A stretch of 64,000 nucleotides of DNA from Yinghuangia seranimata (GTDB lineage: Bacteria; Actinomycetota; Actinomycetes; Streptomycetales; Streptomycetaceae), in contig NZ_JASAOI010000005.1 of assembly GCF_029953285.1 (NCBI RefSeq), forward strand, positions 1 through 64,000. The letters are read 5' to 3'. Below, in pieces: positions 45,350 through 54,194 of the stretch. The translations under genes were made by a program, and so were the position numbers. The notes beneath the pieces are model-generated. The model did not search any database, was not told the origin of the DNA, and saw only the letters and a program-made list of their open reading frames with translations. Position 1 is the first letter of the stretch. Each line of letters starts with the position of its first letter.

Positions 45350-46639
45350 GTGGCAGCGGACAAGAAAGAACGGTCGCCGGTCCGCGGTCCCGGCCGCATC
45401 CGGTTGCGCAGCGCGCTCTGGCGGATAGTCCGCGAGACGTTCATCTCGTGCTTCAACCACCGGGTGACCGGCCTGGCCGCCGAAGCCGGCTTCTTCATGC
45501 TGCTCTCACTGCCGCCACTGCTGCTCGGCCTCGCCGGCACCATCGGATACCTGTCGGGCCCGCTCGGCCAGGACACCGTCTCCGGCTTCAAGCAGGACAT
45601 CATCGACGCGAGCGGCAGCGTCCTGTCGCAGAAGAGCGTCAACCAAGTCGTGGTGCCGCTGGTCAACGACGTCTTCGCGTCGGGCCGCGCGGACATCATC
45701 TCGGTCGGCTTCGTGATCGCCCTGTGGTCCGGGTCACGCGCGCTCAACGTCTACGTCGACACGATCACGATCATGTACGGGCTGTCGGGCAAGCGCGGCA
45801 TCATCCGCACCCGCATGCTGTCCTTCACGCTGTACGTCGTCGGCCTGCTGCTCGGCATGTTCCTCATCCCGCTGCTGCTGGCCGGCCCCGAACTCGTGGT
45901 CAAGGCGTTCCCGCACTTCGCCGGGACCGTGCACATCCTGTACTGGCCGGTGCTGGTCATCCTCTCGGTGTGCTTCCTCACGACGCTGTACCACGTGTCC
46001 GTGCCCGTGCGGACGCCGTGGCGCGAGGACATCCCGGGCGCGCTCGTCGCGCTGCTGCTGTGCATCCTCGGCAGCTTCCTGCTGCGCGTGTACCTCGCCA
46101 CCACCATCGACGGCGCCACCGTCTACGGCTCCCTCGCGGCACCCGTCGCGGTCCTGGTGTGGATGTACTTCGCCGCCATGGCCATCCTCATCGGGGCGGC
46201 CATCAACGCCGCCATCGACCAGGTGTGGCCCAGCCAGGAGACCGCGCAGGCCCGCGCCGAGGTCGAGAAGGAGCGGGTGGCCGCGGAGATCGCGTCCGCG
46301 ATGGAGTCCATCCGGCGCGCCGGACGGCACCGCGGCCTGCCCGGCGACTGGATCGAGGGCGACCACACCGACGACACCGTCGACCTCATCGCCCCCGGCG
46401 GCGGCGACCCCGACGAGCCGCCGGCCGAGTTCCCCGAGCGGTGGGCCAACTACGCGCCGCAGCGCGGTGCCGGGCGCACCGAGCCGCGCAACGGCAGCCA
46501 CCGGCACGACCCGGGCTCGCCGCCGGTCCAGCTGCCCACCGGCACGACGCCGCCGGGACTTTCCCTCGACGAGCAGCTGTGGCCTCCGGTCGGACGACCG
46601 GGCGGGCCCGACGAGCACGCACGGAACGAAAACCGCTAG
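45350..46639 (+). CDS. YihY/BrkB family membrane protein
   Basis: Integral membrane protein of 429 aa. About six hydrophobic segments occupy residues 35-275, with GLAAEAGFFMLLSLPPLLLGLAG and YGSLAAPVAVLVWMYFAAMAILIGAAINA characteristic of the family (formerly misnamed RNase BN). The cytoplasmic tail (after about 285) is acidic and Pro/Gly-rich. The GTG start at 45350 appears leaderless. Confidence 0.92.
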   Translation: MAADKKERSPVRGPGRIRLRSALWRIVRETFISCFNHRVTGLAAEAGFFMLLSLPPLLLGLAGTIGYLSGPLGQDTVSGFKQDIIDASGSVLSQKSVNQVVVPLVNDVFASGRADIISVGFVIALWSGSRALNVYVDTITIMYGLSGKRGIIRTRMLSFTLYVVGLLLGMFLIPLLLAGPELVVKAFPHFAGTVHILYWPVLVILSVCFLTTLYHVSVPVRTPWREDIPGALVALLLCILGSFLLRVYLATTIDGATVYGSLAAPVAVLVWMYFAAMAILIGAAINAAIDQVWPSQETAQARAEVEKERVAAEIASAMESIRRAGRHRGLPGDWIEGDHTDDTVDLIAPGGGDPDEPPAEFPERWANYAPQRGAGRTEPRNGSHRHDPGSPPVQLPTGTTPPGLSLDEQLWPPVGRPGGPDEHARNENR

Positions 46640-46768
46640 AGCGGGCCGCGGCGGGTCCCGTAGGCTGTGCGACGACGCGCGTGGTGATCGTGGACCGCGC
46701 GCCCGTGGGAAGTAGCGCGACGAACGCCCGAGCCGTGCGCCGGGCCCGAGGAGGAGGTGGAGACCGTG

Positions 46769-46858
46769 ATGGCCAACGTCACCTGGACTGTGGCAGCCGC
46801 CCGTGTCGGCCGCCCCGCATCCGCGTCCGCATTCCTCCGGGTCCCGGCCGCCTGCTGA
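46769..46858 (+). CDS. Possible 29-residue peptide upstream of rsgA
   Basis: A short frame beginning MANVTWTVAA and ending VPAAC, preceded by GAGGAGGAGGTGG, the strongest ribosome-binding stretch in the area. It sits in the 291-bp gap between the YihY and RsgA genes and ends 72 bp before the TTG start of rsgA. I recognise no homologue. It may be a real leader or small protein, or chance; codon choice is unremarkable. Confidence 0.35.
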   Translation: MANVTWTVAAARVGRPASASAFLRVPAAC

Positions 46859-46930
46859 TCGGCTCGTCTTCGACCGCCTGATCCAGGCCTGGCTTTCGCG
46901 GGACCCGCACCCGAAGGGTCTCCACCAACC

Positions 46931-48037
46931 TTGAACACCGAAAGCACTTTCGGTTCCGCTTTTCCGTTTTCCAACGTTTCCACCGCTTCCACCGCTTCCA
47001 CCGTTTTCGCTGGCCTCACCGCGCTGGGCTGGGACGCCGACCGCGACGCGGAGTTCGCGCCGTACGCCGAACGCGGCCTGACCGTCGGGCGGGTGTCGCG
47101 GGTCGACCGCGCCACTTGCGACGTCGTGACCGGCGCCGGCGTCCTGCGCGCCGCGTACGGGCCCGGCGAACCGCCGTGCACCGGGGACTGGGCCGTCGTC
47201 GACCCCGCGCGTGAGCCCGTTGCGGTCCACGCGCTGCTCGACCGGCGTACCGCTTTGACCCGGTCGTTCGCCTCCGGCGCGTCGCTCGGACAGGTGCTGG
47301 CGGCCAACGTCGACACCGTGCTGATCGTCGTACCGCTCGACGTCGAACCGAACCTGGGACGCGTCGAACGACTGCTCACCGTGGCGTGGGACTCGGGCGC
47401 GCAGCCCGTCGTCGTGCTCACCAAGGCCGACACGGTCGACGACGCCGACGAGGTCCGGGCCGACGTCGAAACCGCCGCGCCGGGCGCCGACGTGGTCGTC
47501 GTCAGCGCGGTCACCGGTGAGGGCGTCGACGTCCTGAGCGCGATCGCCGGCGGGGGCCGCACGCTGGCCCTCATCGGCACCTCGGGCGCCGGCAAGTCGA
47601 CCCTGGCCAACGCCCTGACCGGCGCCGACCTCGCGACCAACGAGACCCGCCAGGACGGCAAGGGCCGCCACACCACCACGTGGCGCGAACTCCTGCCGCT
47701 GCCGGGCGGCGGCGTCCTCGTCGACACCCCGGGGCTGCGCGGCATCGGCCTGTTCGACGTCAACGACGGCCTCGAACTCGCCTTCGCCGACGTCGAAGCC
47801 CTGGCCGAACACTGCCGCTTCACCGACTGCGGCCACGACACCGAACCGGGCTGCGCGGTCCAGACCGCGGTCGAAACCGGCGAACTCCCGTACCGCCGCC
47901 TGGAGAGCTACCGCAAGCTCCGACGCGAGGCCGACTGGATCGCCTCCCGGACGGACTACCGGCTGCGCGCCGAACGGTCGCGGCAGTGGAAGGTGATCCA
48001 CAAGGAGATGCGGCGTAACCCGTCGCCGAAGAAGTAG
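46931..48037 (+). CDS. rsgA: Ribosome small-subunit-dependent GTPase A
   Basis: Circularly permuted GTPase that acts in late 30S assembly, 368 aa. The order G4 (TKAD, 164-167), G1 (GTSGAGKST, 216-224), G3 (DTPG, 265-268) is diagnostic. The C-terminal zinc site is C295, C300, H302 and C308. The start is a TTG (46931) with only a weak AAGGG upstream; no better start lies before the OB-fold domain. The first 25 residues are Ser/Thr/Phe-rich. Confidence 0.94.
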   Translation: MNTESTFGSAFPFSNVSTASTASTVFAGLTALGWDADRDAEFAPYAERGLTVGRVSRVDRATCDVVTGAGVLRAAYGPGEPPCTGDWAVVDPAREPVAVHALLDRRTALTRSFASGASLGQVLAANVDTVLIVVPLDVEPNLGRVERLLTVAWDSGAQPVVVLTKADTVDDADEVRADVETAAPGADVVVVSAVTGEGVDVLSAIAGGGRTLALIGTSGAGKSTLANALTGADLATNETRQDGKGRHTTTWRELLPLPGGGVLVDTPGLRGIGLFDVNDGLELAFADVEALAEHCRFTDCGHDTEPGCAVQTAVETGELPYRRLESYRKLRREADWIASRTDYRLRAERSRQWKVIHKEMRRNPSPKK

Positions 48038-48099
48038 CCGACGGGGGCGCAGGGCTGATGAGCCGCTGACAGGCCAGTGCGGTTGCGGCGTGGAGACCT

Positions 48100-48360
48100 C
48101 CTGCCATGCACGGTCCCCTGGCCTGTCTGCCGGCGGCGGCCATCTCCCCCTCCCGATTCTTGATGGTCCGCGCGGCCGAACGGCTGTCAAGGCGCGGTGG
48201 GGCCAGACCTGTTCATGCGGCCTCGACCCGGTTCGAGGGGGCGCCTTGACAGCCGCCCGGCCGCGCTAAGAACCTCGGCAACTATCGGGAGGGGGAGGCG
48301 GTGTGGAGGCGCATCGGGTGCCTTGCGTTGCCGCCCTGCGGTCCCAGCGTGGTGCCCGCG
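48100..48360 (-). repeat. Palindromic intergenic repeat, copy D
   Basis: Core at 48144-48297 bounded by CTCCCCCTCCCGA and TCGGGAGGGGGAG. The inner arm is GGTCCGCGCGGCCGAACGGC-TGTCAAG, a subtype shared only with copy E. It begins about 60 bp after the rsgA stop and is oriented opposite to E. No coding potential. Confidence 0.82.
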
Positions 48361-48574
48361 ACCGGTCTTGACGACCCATGACCCACCCTCACCAGGCCCA
48401 TATCGGACCAAATGCGGGCATTGTTTCGCTGATTCCCTATTGGCTTTCCGTCAAGAGGCGGATGTGGCAACACATTGCCCGATCCGTCACACGAAAAAGG
48501 TTTTCAGTAAGCCTCGGTGGCCGCAGCCCCTCGACCGACCCGCCGGCACGGCCCCGCGTCCGACCGGCACCGCC
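48361..48574. other. Spacer between repeat copies D and E
   Basis: About 210 bp, less GC-rich than its flanks. It holds TCTTGACG (48365-48372) and CGTCAAGA (48449-48456) facing each other, and no convincing reading frame. The equivalent spacer of the B/C pair holds a 45-bp palindrome; this one does not. Confidence 0.6.
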
Positions 48575-48835
48575 CGCCCCACCACGCTGGGACCGCAGCC
48601 CGGCAGCGCGAACCCGGACACGCGCGCCTTCACACCCCGCGCCCCTCCCGATAGCTGCCGGGTTGTCTGCGCGGACGGGCGGCTGTCAAGCCGCCCCCAC
48701 CAGCACGTGACAGGCCACCTTTTGATGACCGGTTCATCGCGGCTTGACAGTCGTTCGGCCGCGCGGACCATCAAAAGTCGGGAGGGGCGCCAGGACACCG
48801 CCGGCAGCCAGGTCAGGAACGGTGCATGGCAAGCG
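48575..48835 (+). repeat. Palindromic intergenic repeat, copy E
   Basis: Core at 48640-48789 (150 bp), inverted relative to D. It carries the family leader CACGCTGGGACCGCAGCCCG and the outer end CAGGTCAGGAACGGTGCATGG. It lies about 110 bp before the YidD start, so that gene's promoter must lie at its edge. Confidence 0.82.
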
Positions 48836-48944
48836 ACTTCCACGCCGCAACGGCACGGGTGGGAACCGGGCGGGGCGATCGCGGGCTCTCTGTGCGTACC
48901 GGGTTGGATGGTGCCTTGGGGACAGGGCGACTGGAGGGGCGAGC

Positions 48945-49835
48945 ATGGCGCAGGGGAATCCGTTTGCGGCGGGTGGCGGGCAGGGGGATCAGGGGCCGCC
49001 GCCTGGGCATAGGCGGGATTGTCGGGCGCCTTATCGGAACCCCTGTGAGCGGCCGTGCAATCGCGACGACGATGACGACGACGGTGTGCTCGACGCGGTG
49101 ATGGACAGCGTCGGTGACGGCGGTGGCGGGTCGGACGGCGGCGGGTTCGGGGGCGGCTCCGGCGGCGGGTCCGGCGGTGGGCGTGGGGGGCGTGACGGTC
49201 GGGACGGTGATGGCTGGCCTGGCGGTGGTGGGGGGAACTCCGGGTCGGACGGGATCGGCGGCTCCGGCGGGTCCGGGCGTGGGTCCGGCGGTGGGGACAA
49301 GGACGGCTGCGGCTGCATGCCCGGTGGCAAGGGCGGCGGTTCGGGGCGGGGTGGTGGGGACAAGGACGGGTGTATGCCCGGCGGCGGCGGCGGTGGTGGC
49401 CGCGGTGGCGGTGGCGGTGGGGGCGACGGGTGTGGGCGCGGTGGTGGCGGTGGGGGTGGAGGCGGCGACGGTTGTGGGGGGTGTGACGTTTGTCTGCTCC
49501 GCATCGTGCTGGTCCTGCCGGTCGTGGTTCTCTGGTCGGCGCTGCGCGCGCTGGTCGGGCGGCCGGGGCGTAGGCCCGTCGCGACGCTGTCGGCGGTCGA
49601 CCGGGCGGAGCCCGAAGGCCGGGCAGCCCGCACGTTGTTCCGGGCGGTGCGCTGGTACCGGCTGTCGGTCAGCCCCCGCACGGAGCCGGTGTGCCGCTAC
49701 ACGCCGACCTGTTCGACGTACGCCGCCACCGCCCTGACCCGGCACGGCGCGTTGCGCGGCAGCCGGCTCGCGGCGCGCCGGTTGTCCCGGTGCAACCGCC
49801 ACCACCCCGGCGGCCACGACCCGGTGCCCTCGTAG
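48945..49835 (+). CDS. yidD: YidD-like protein with long Gly/Cys-rich N-terminal extension
   Basis: Protein of 296 aa in three parts. Residues 55-180 are mostly Gly with Ser/Asp and isolated cysteines (C26, C34, C38, C122, C124, C143, C163, C177, C180, C183), including two DKDGC units. A hydrophobic helix follows at about 184-204. The YidD domain (231-295) has YRLSVSPRTEPVCRYTPTCS, RHGALRGSRLAARRLSRC and GGHDPVP. Ordinary YidD is 70-110 aa and helps membrane-protein insertion near YidC. Here it is far from the rnpA-yidC locus type of context and carries extra metal-binding-like sequence. ATG 48945 has GGAGGGG upstream. Confidence 0.85.
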   Translation: MAQGNPFAAGGGQGDQGPPPGHRRDCRAPYRNPCERPCNRDDDDDDGVLDAVMDSVGDGGGGSDGGGFGGGSGGGSGGGRGGRDGRDGDGWPGGGGGNSGSDGIGGSGGSGRGSGGGDKDGCGCMPGGKGGGSGRGGGDKDGCMPGGGGGGGRGGGGGGGDGCGRGGGGGGGGGDGCGGCDVCLLRIVLVLPVVVLWSALRALVGRPGRRPVATLSAVDRAEPEGRAARTLFRAVRWYRLSVSPRTEPVCRYTPTCSTYAATALTRHGALRGSRLAARRLSRCNRHHPGGHDPVPS

Positions 49836-49993
49836 GGCCGGGGGCGGGTCGCGGGTGTGGTCCGCCCCAGTGCGTTCGCGCCGGGGCAGACAGCGGCCTG
49901 TACCGAGTGGTAGCAAAGGGGGCGACAGGGTCGTTCTGGTGCGGCCCGTTCCGTTCCGCCGGACGACGGCGGCCGACCGGGAGGCAGACTGGC

Positions 49994-51172
49994 ATGGCCC
50001 TCGCGCCGATCGACCCGAAGGACCCGCTGGGCATCGACGACCTGTTCGACGCCGAGGAGCTGGCGGTGCGCGACACCGTTCGGCGCTTCTGCGCCGAGCG
50101 GGTCACACCGCATGTCGCCGGCTGGTTCGAGCGCGGCGAGCTGCCGACGGTGCGCGAGCTGGCCGTCGAGCTGGGCCGCATCGGTGTGTTCGGCATGCAC
50201 CTGGAGGGCTACGGCTGCGCGGGCGCGAGCGCCGTGCAGTACGGGCTCGCGTGCCTGGAGCTGGAGGCGTGCGACTCCGGCCTGCGTTCGCTGGTGTCGG
50301 TACAGGGTTCGCTGGCGATGTACGCGATCCACCGGTTCGGCTCCGAGGAGCAGAAGCAGGCGTGGCTGCCCCGCATGGCAGCCGGTGAGGCGCTGGGCTG
50401 CTTCGGCCTGACCGAGCCCGACGTCGGCTCGGACCCGGCGTCGATGCGCACGCACGCGAAGCGCGACGGGTCGGACTGGATCCTCAACGGCCGCAAGATG
50501 TGGATCACCAACGGCTCGGTGGCGTCCGTCGCCGTGGTGTGGGCGCGCACGGACGAGGGCGTGCGCGGCTTCGTCGTGCCGACGGACACGCCGGGCTTCG
50601 CGGCGCACGACATCCACCACAAGATGTCGCTGCGCGCGTCGGTCACCAGCGAGCTGGTCCTGGACGACGTACGGCTGCCCGACAGCGCCGTCCTGCCCGA
50701 GGTCGTCGGCATGCGCGGCCCGCTGACCTGCCTGAACGAGGCCCGCTACGGCATCGTGTGGGGCTCCCTCGGTGCGGCCCGCACCTGCCTGCAGGCCGCG
50801 CTCGACTACGCCGCGACGCGCGAGCAGTTCGGCAGGCCGATCGCCGGGTTCCAGCTCACCCAGGCGAAGTTCGCCGACATGGCCGTCGAACTGCACAAGG
50901 GCCTGCTGCTCGCGCTGCACCTGGGGCGGCGCAAGGACGCCGGGACGCTGCGTCCCGAGCAGGTCAGCTTCGGCAAGCTCAACAACGTGCGCGAGGCGAT
51001 CGAGATCTGCCGCACCGCGCGCACGATCCTGGGCGCGAACGGCATTTCGCTGGAGTACCCGGTCATGCGGCACGCCGCGAACCTGGAGTCGGTGCTGACG
51101 TACGAGGGCACGTCCGAGATGCACACGCTGGTGATCGGGAAGGCGCTGACGGGGCTCGACGCGTTCCGCTGA
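49994..51172 (+). CDS. Glutaryl-CoA dehydrogenase-like acyl-CoA dehydrogenase
   Basis: FAD enzyme of 392 aa. CFGLTEPDVGSDPASMRTHA is the flavin loop, NGRKMWITNGSVA follows, and the catalytic base is E371 in TYEGTSEMH. The start DPLGIDDLF and the overall text fit glutaryl-CoA dehydrogenase, which oxidises and decarboxylates glutaryl-CoA in lysine and tryptophan breakdown. No other lysine-catabolic gene is nearby. ATG 49994 lies shortly after GGGAGGCAG. Confidence 0.9.
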   Translation: MALAPIDPKDPLGIDDLFDAEELAVRDTVRRFCAERVTPHVAGWFERGELPTVRELAVELGRIGVFGMHLEGYGCAGASAVQYGLACLELEACDSGLRSLVSVQGSLAMYAIHRFGSEEQKQAWLPRMAAGEALGCFGLTEPDVGSDPASMRTHAKRDGSDWILNGRKMWITNGSVASVAVVWARTDEGVRGFVVPTDTPGFAAHDIHHKMSLRASVTSELVLDDVRLPDSAVLPEVVGMRGPLTCLNEARYGIVWGSLGAARTCLQAALDYAATREQFGRPIAGFQLTQAKFADMAVELHKGLLLALHLGRRKDAGTLRPEQVSFGKLNNVREAIEICRTARTILGANGISLEYPVMRHAANLESVLTYEGTSEMHTLVIGKALTGLDAFR

Positions 51173-51329
51173 GCCGGGGGGCCGGGGCGGGCGCGCGCCA
51201 CGCGTGTTGACGCTGCGCGCCCAAACTGTTTTTCCGTAGATGTGGTCTTCTGGCCGTCGGCAAATGCCATTACCTTGCTTCCCTGCGTTGAGCTCGGGCA
51301 GATCACCCCGGCCCAGGAAGAAGGTTCAC

Positions 51330-52544
51330 GTGAGTGCGCATCCGCCGACCGTCCCGGCGAGCGCTGCAGGTGCGCTGCTCGATCCGGCGTTCGATCCGTT
51401 CGACGACGCCGTGCTGGCCGACCCGTATCCGGCGTGGGCGCGGGTGCGCGACGCCGGCCCCGCGGTGCACCTGCCGGTGCACGACGTGTGGGCGATCGGC
51501 CGGTACGCGGACGTCCGCGACGCGCTGCGGGACGCTGAAACGTTCTCGTCGCACGGCGGGATCGGGCTGCGGGTCGTCGAGGACCCGGTCGAGGCCGGCC
51601 TGCCGAGCAGCGTCGACCCGCCCGACCACGACCGCTATCGGCGGCTGATGGGCGCGCAGCTGGGGCCGCGGTTCCTGCCGCGGCTCGGCGACATGGTGAA
51701 GACGCGCGCCGAGGACCTCGTCGACGAGCTGCTGGCGCGCGGCGAGTTCGACGCGGTCGCGGACTGGGGCCGGACGTTCCCGGTGGAGATCCTCGGCGAC
51801 CTGGTCGGGCTGCCGCTGCAGGGCCGCGGGTCGCTGACCCGGTGGGCGGCCGCGGTGTTCGACAACTTCGGCCCGGACAACGCGCGTTCGAAGGCCGCCG
51901 CGCCGCTGCTCGAGGAACTCGTCACGTACGTCTCCGAGGTGATCACCCGGGAGAACCTCGACCCCGAGGGCATGGGCGCCAAGGTGTTCGAGGCCGCGGA
52001 CCGGGGCGAGGTCAACGACGTCGAGGCGATGTCGGTGATCATGACGTTCCTGGTCTCCGGCATGGGCACGACGTCGGACGCGCTGGCGCAGCTGCTGCTC
52101 CTGCTCGCCGAGCACCCCGACCAGTGGGCCGCGCTGCGCGCCAACCCCGCGCTGATTTCCGGGGTGTTCGAGGAGGTGCTCCGCTACGACGCGCCGGTGC
52201 AGGCGTTCTTCCGCACGGTGACGCGGGACACCGACGTCGACGGGGTGAAGGTGCCGGCCGGGGCGCGCGCGATGCTGCTGTTCGGGTCGGCGAACCGGGA
52301 CGGCCGCAAATGGGCCGACCCCGACCGGTTCGACGTCGGCCGCAACCCGGTCGACCACCTCGCCTTCGGGTCCGGGACGCACAGCTGCGCGGGCCAGGCG
52401 CTCGCCCGGCTCGAAGCGCGGGCGCTGCTGGTGGCGTTGGTGCGGAACGTGGAGCGGATCGAGCTCGCGGGGGAGCCCCGGCGGCGGCTCGGCCACGTCT
52501 CGCGGGCGCTGGAGAGCGCGCCGGTGCGGGTGGTGCGGGGCTGA
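51330..52544 (+). CDS. Cytochrome P450
   Basis: Soluble bacterial P450 of 404 aa. The heme-ligand motif FGSGTHSCAGQALAR places the cysteine at 353; ExxR is E282-R285; the I-helix SGMGTTSD (243-250) departs from the common AGxET with a Gly-Thr-Thr. SSVDPPDHDRYRRL is typical. It somewhat resembles CYP199-type (4-methoxybenzoate) enzymes, but the substrate is unproven, and no ferredoxin gene is adjacent. GTG 51330 has GAAGAAGG upstream. Its stop lies in a 32-bp tandem duplication. Confidence 0.92.
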   Translation: MSAHPPTVPASAAGALLDPAFDPFDDAVLADPYPAWARVRDAGPAVHLPVHDVWAIGRYADVRDALRDAETFSSHGGIGLRVVEDPVEAGLPSSVDPPDHDRYRRLMGAQLGPRFLPRLGDMVKTRAEDLVDELLARGEFDAVADWGRTFPVEILGDLVGLPLQGRGSLTRWAAAVFDNFGPDNARSKAAAPLLEELVTYVSEVITRENLDPEGMGAKVFEAADRGEVNDVEAMSVIMTFLVSGMGTTSDALAQLLLLLAEHPDQWAALRANPALISGVFEEVLRYDAPVQAFFRTVTRDTDVDGVKVPAGARAMLLFGSANRDGRKWADPDRFDVGRNPVDHLAFGSGTHSCAGQALARLEARALLVALVRNVERIELAGEPRRRLGHVSRALESAPVRVVRG

Positions 52545-52583
52545 CCCTCAGGCCGGTGCGGGTGGTGCGTGGCTGACCCTCAG
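52520..52583. repeat. 32-bp tandem duplication at the 3' ends of two convergent genes
   Basis: Units 52520-52551 and 52552-52583 differ at one base (GGGGCTGACC versus GTGGCTGACC). The P450 stop lies in the first, the stop of the ATPase gene in the second. The duplication keeps both reading frames intact. Confidence 0.85.
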
Positions 52584-53137
52584 GCGCGCGGGGTGGCCGG
52601 TACGCGCACCCTTATCGTCTTGCCGTTGTCCGACGACAGCACGTCGATGACGCCCTGCGCCTCGGCGACGATCAGTTTGACGATCAGCAGGCCGCGGCCG
52701 TCCTCGGACTCCTCGTCGGTGTCCATCAGCGCGCGCGGCCGAAACGGGTGGTCGTCGGAGACGTCGAGGCGGACCCGGCCCTGCGCCAACGCCAGCGTCA
52801 CCCGGACACGTTCGGTCAGAAGCGCGGCGTGCCGAACGGAGTTGGACACCAACTCCGTTGCGACCAGCAGCAGGGTGTCCTCGAGCTCGTCGGCGATCCG
52901 CCAGCCGCGCAGGACGTCGCGCAGCCGGTGCCGCACCTCGGGGACGGCCGCGACCACGGGCGGCAGCGTCCAGCGCACCAGCACGGGGCCGGGGGAGGCG
53001 TGCGTGCCGCGGCCCGGCGGGGTGGCGGTGCCGTCGGAGTACAACTGCGCGGGGATCTCCTGGCTGCGCCGCAGGCGCGCGTCGGCGCTCTCGCGGTGCG
53101 CGGCCCGGCGCGAACCCGGGCGGCCTGGCACGTTCAT
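52580..53137 (-). CDS. Anti-sigma-type HATPase domain protein
   Basis: Protein of 185 aa with a GHKL/RsbW-like ATPase domain. The N-box is ELVSNSVRHA (E95, N99); SDDHPF and EDGRGLLIVKLIV stand for the later ATP-binding boxes. Streptomycetes have many such orphan kinases, which bind anti-sigma antagonists or act alone. Residues 1-50 are Arg/Pro-rich. ATG 53137 gives a usual N-terminus; upstream frame is low-complexity. Confidence 0.85.
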   Translation of the reverse strand: MNVPGRPGSRRAAHRESADARLRRSQEIPAQLYSDGTATPPGRGTHASPGPVLVRWTLPPVVAAVPEVRHRLRDVLRGWRIADELEDTLLLVATELVSNSVRHAALLTERVRVTLALAQGRVRLDVSDDHPFRPRALMDTDEESEDGRGLLIVKLIVAEAQGVIDVLSSDNGKTIRVRVPATPRA

Positions 53138-53688
53138 GAGCGGCCTCGCGGCAGCGCGTCGGCAATGCCGGCGGCGGCCGGTGCGGGGGTGCGGGGGGCG
53201 CGGGGAGCGCGGGGGGTGCGGGGGGTGCGGGCGGGTACGGGGGCGTGTACGGGCGGGGCGGGGAAGCGGTGCGAGCTGATGCCGGCCTGGCGCTGCGTCG
53301 AAGCCGGGGCGCGGCACGCGGCCGCTAAGGGATGGCGCATCCCTGGATCCTCAAATGTGCGGAACGGCTTGGATGGCCAGTGTGGAGCGCCCCGTGATGA
53401 AGCATCCATGGTTTTCCGCCTGTGATCCGGAATGACATCGGTCATGATGTTTTGCCGGTCAGGTTTGCCCGTATGTGCATATTGCTGCTCGGCACCACGT
53501 GGTGTCCAGGCGTCAACGGATAGTGACGAGCGGGGCGGGGCCTGGGCGGGCCGGTTCGAGGTGCGTGTGGGGACCCGGGGCGGGTCGGCGCGCGGTGCGG
53601 ATGGTGCCCGCGGGGCGGGTCGGTACGAGGTGCGGACGGGGCTTGCGGGGCAGGTCGGTACGAGGTGCGGACGGGGCTTGCGGGGCGG
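53138..53688. other. Gene-free stretch with G-rich low-complexity and a 34-bp tandem repeat
   Basis: The first 120 bp are GGGGTGCG-like strings. At 53617-53686 two nearly identical 34-35-bp units (GGTCGGTACGAGGTGCGGAC...) stand in tandem, with degenerate relatives just before (from 53540). No frame with protein-like composition is present. Confidence 0.7.
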
Positions 53689-54111
53689 CTACGCGTCCGG
53701 CGCGCGCCGTAGTTTCTTGACCTCGCCGCGGCGGGCCTTGTCCGCGAGCCGGCGCTCCTTCACCCCGCGGCTGGGCCGGGTCGGGCGGCGCGGGGGAGGC
53801 GGCGGCGCGGTCGCTTCGACGAGCAGCTCGGCGAGCCTGCGTCGGGCCGCCTGCCTGTTCATCAGCTGGGAGCGTTGCTCGGACGCGGCGACGGTCAGCA
53901 CGCCGTCGACCAGCTTGTCGGCGAGGTTGCGCAGCGCGCGTGCCTTGAGCGGTTCGGGCAGCGCGGACGTCGCGGCCAGGTCGAAGGACACCTCGGCACG
54001 GCTGTCCGTGGTGTTCACCGACTGCCCGCCGGGGCCCGAGGAACGCGAGAAACGCCAGGACAGCTCGGCCGCGGGCACCACCGAGCCGCGGATGTCGAGA
54101 TCTGTCGGCAT
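53689..54111 (-). CDS. arfB: Peptidyl-tRNA hydrolase ArfB (ribosome rescue)
   Basis: Stalled-ribosome rescue factor of 140 aa. The GGQ motif is at 28-30 in SSGPGGQSVNTTDSRAE, and the basic tail (PSRGVKERRLADKARRGEVKK) is the part that occupies the mRNA channel in E. coli ArfB. MPTDLDIRGS at 54111 is the usual start. Repeat copy F begins about 80 bp upstream. Confidence 0.93.
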   Translation of the reverse strand: MPTDLDIRGSVVPAAELSWRFSRSSGPGGQSVNTTDSRAEVSFDLAATSALPEPLKARALRNLADKLVDGVLTVAASEQRSQLMNRQAARRRLAELLVEATAPPPPPRRPTRPSRGVKERRLADKARRGEVKKLRRAPDA

Positions 54112-54194
54112 GCCTCCATCATCCGGCCCGGACCGGGTCGCGGTCGACCGGGTTTCCAGCGGGGTTTCGGATCCGGGGTGGGTGGGGCCTGCTT

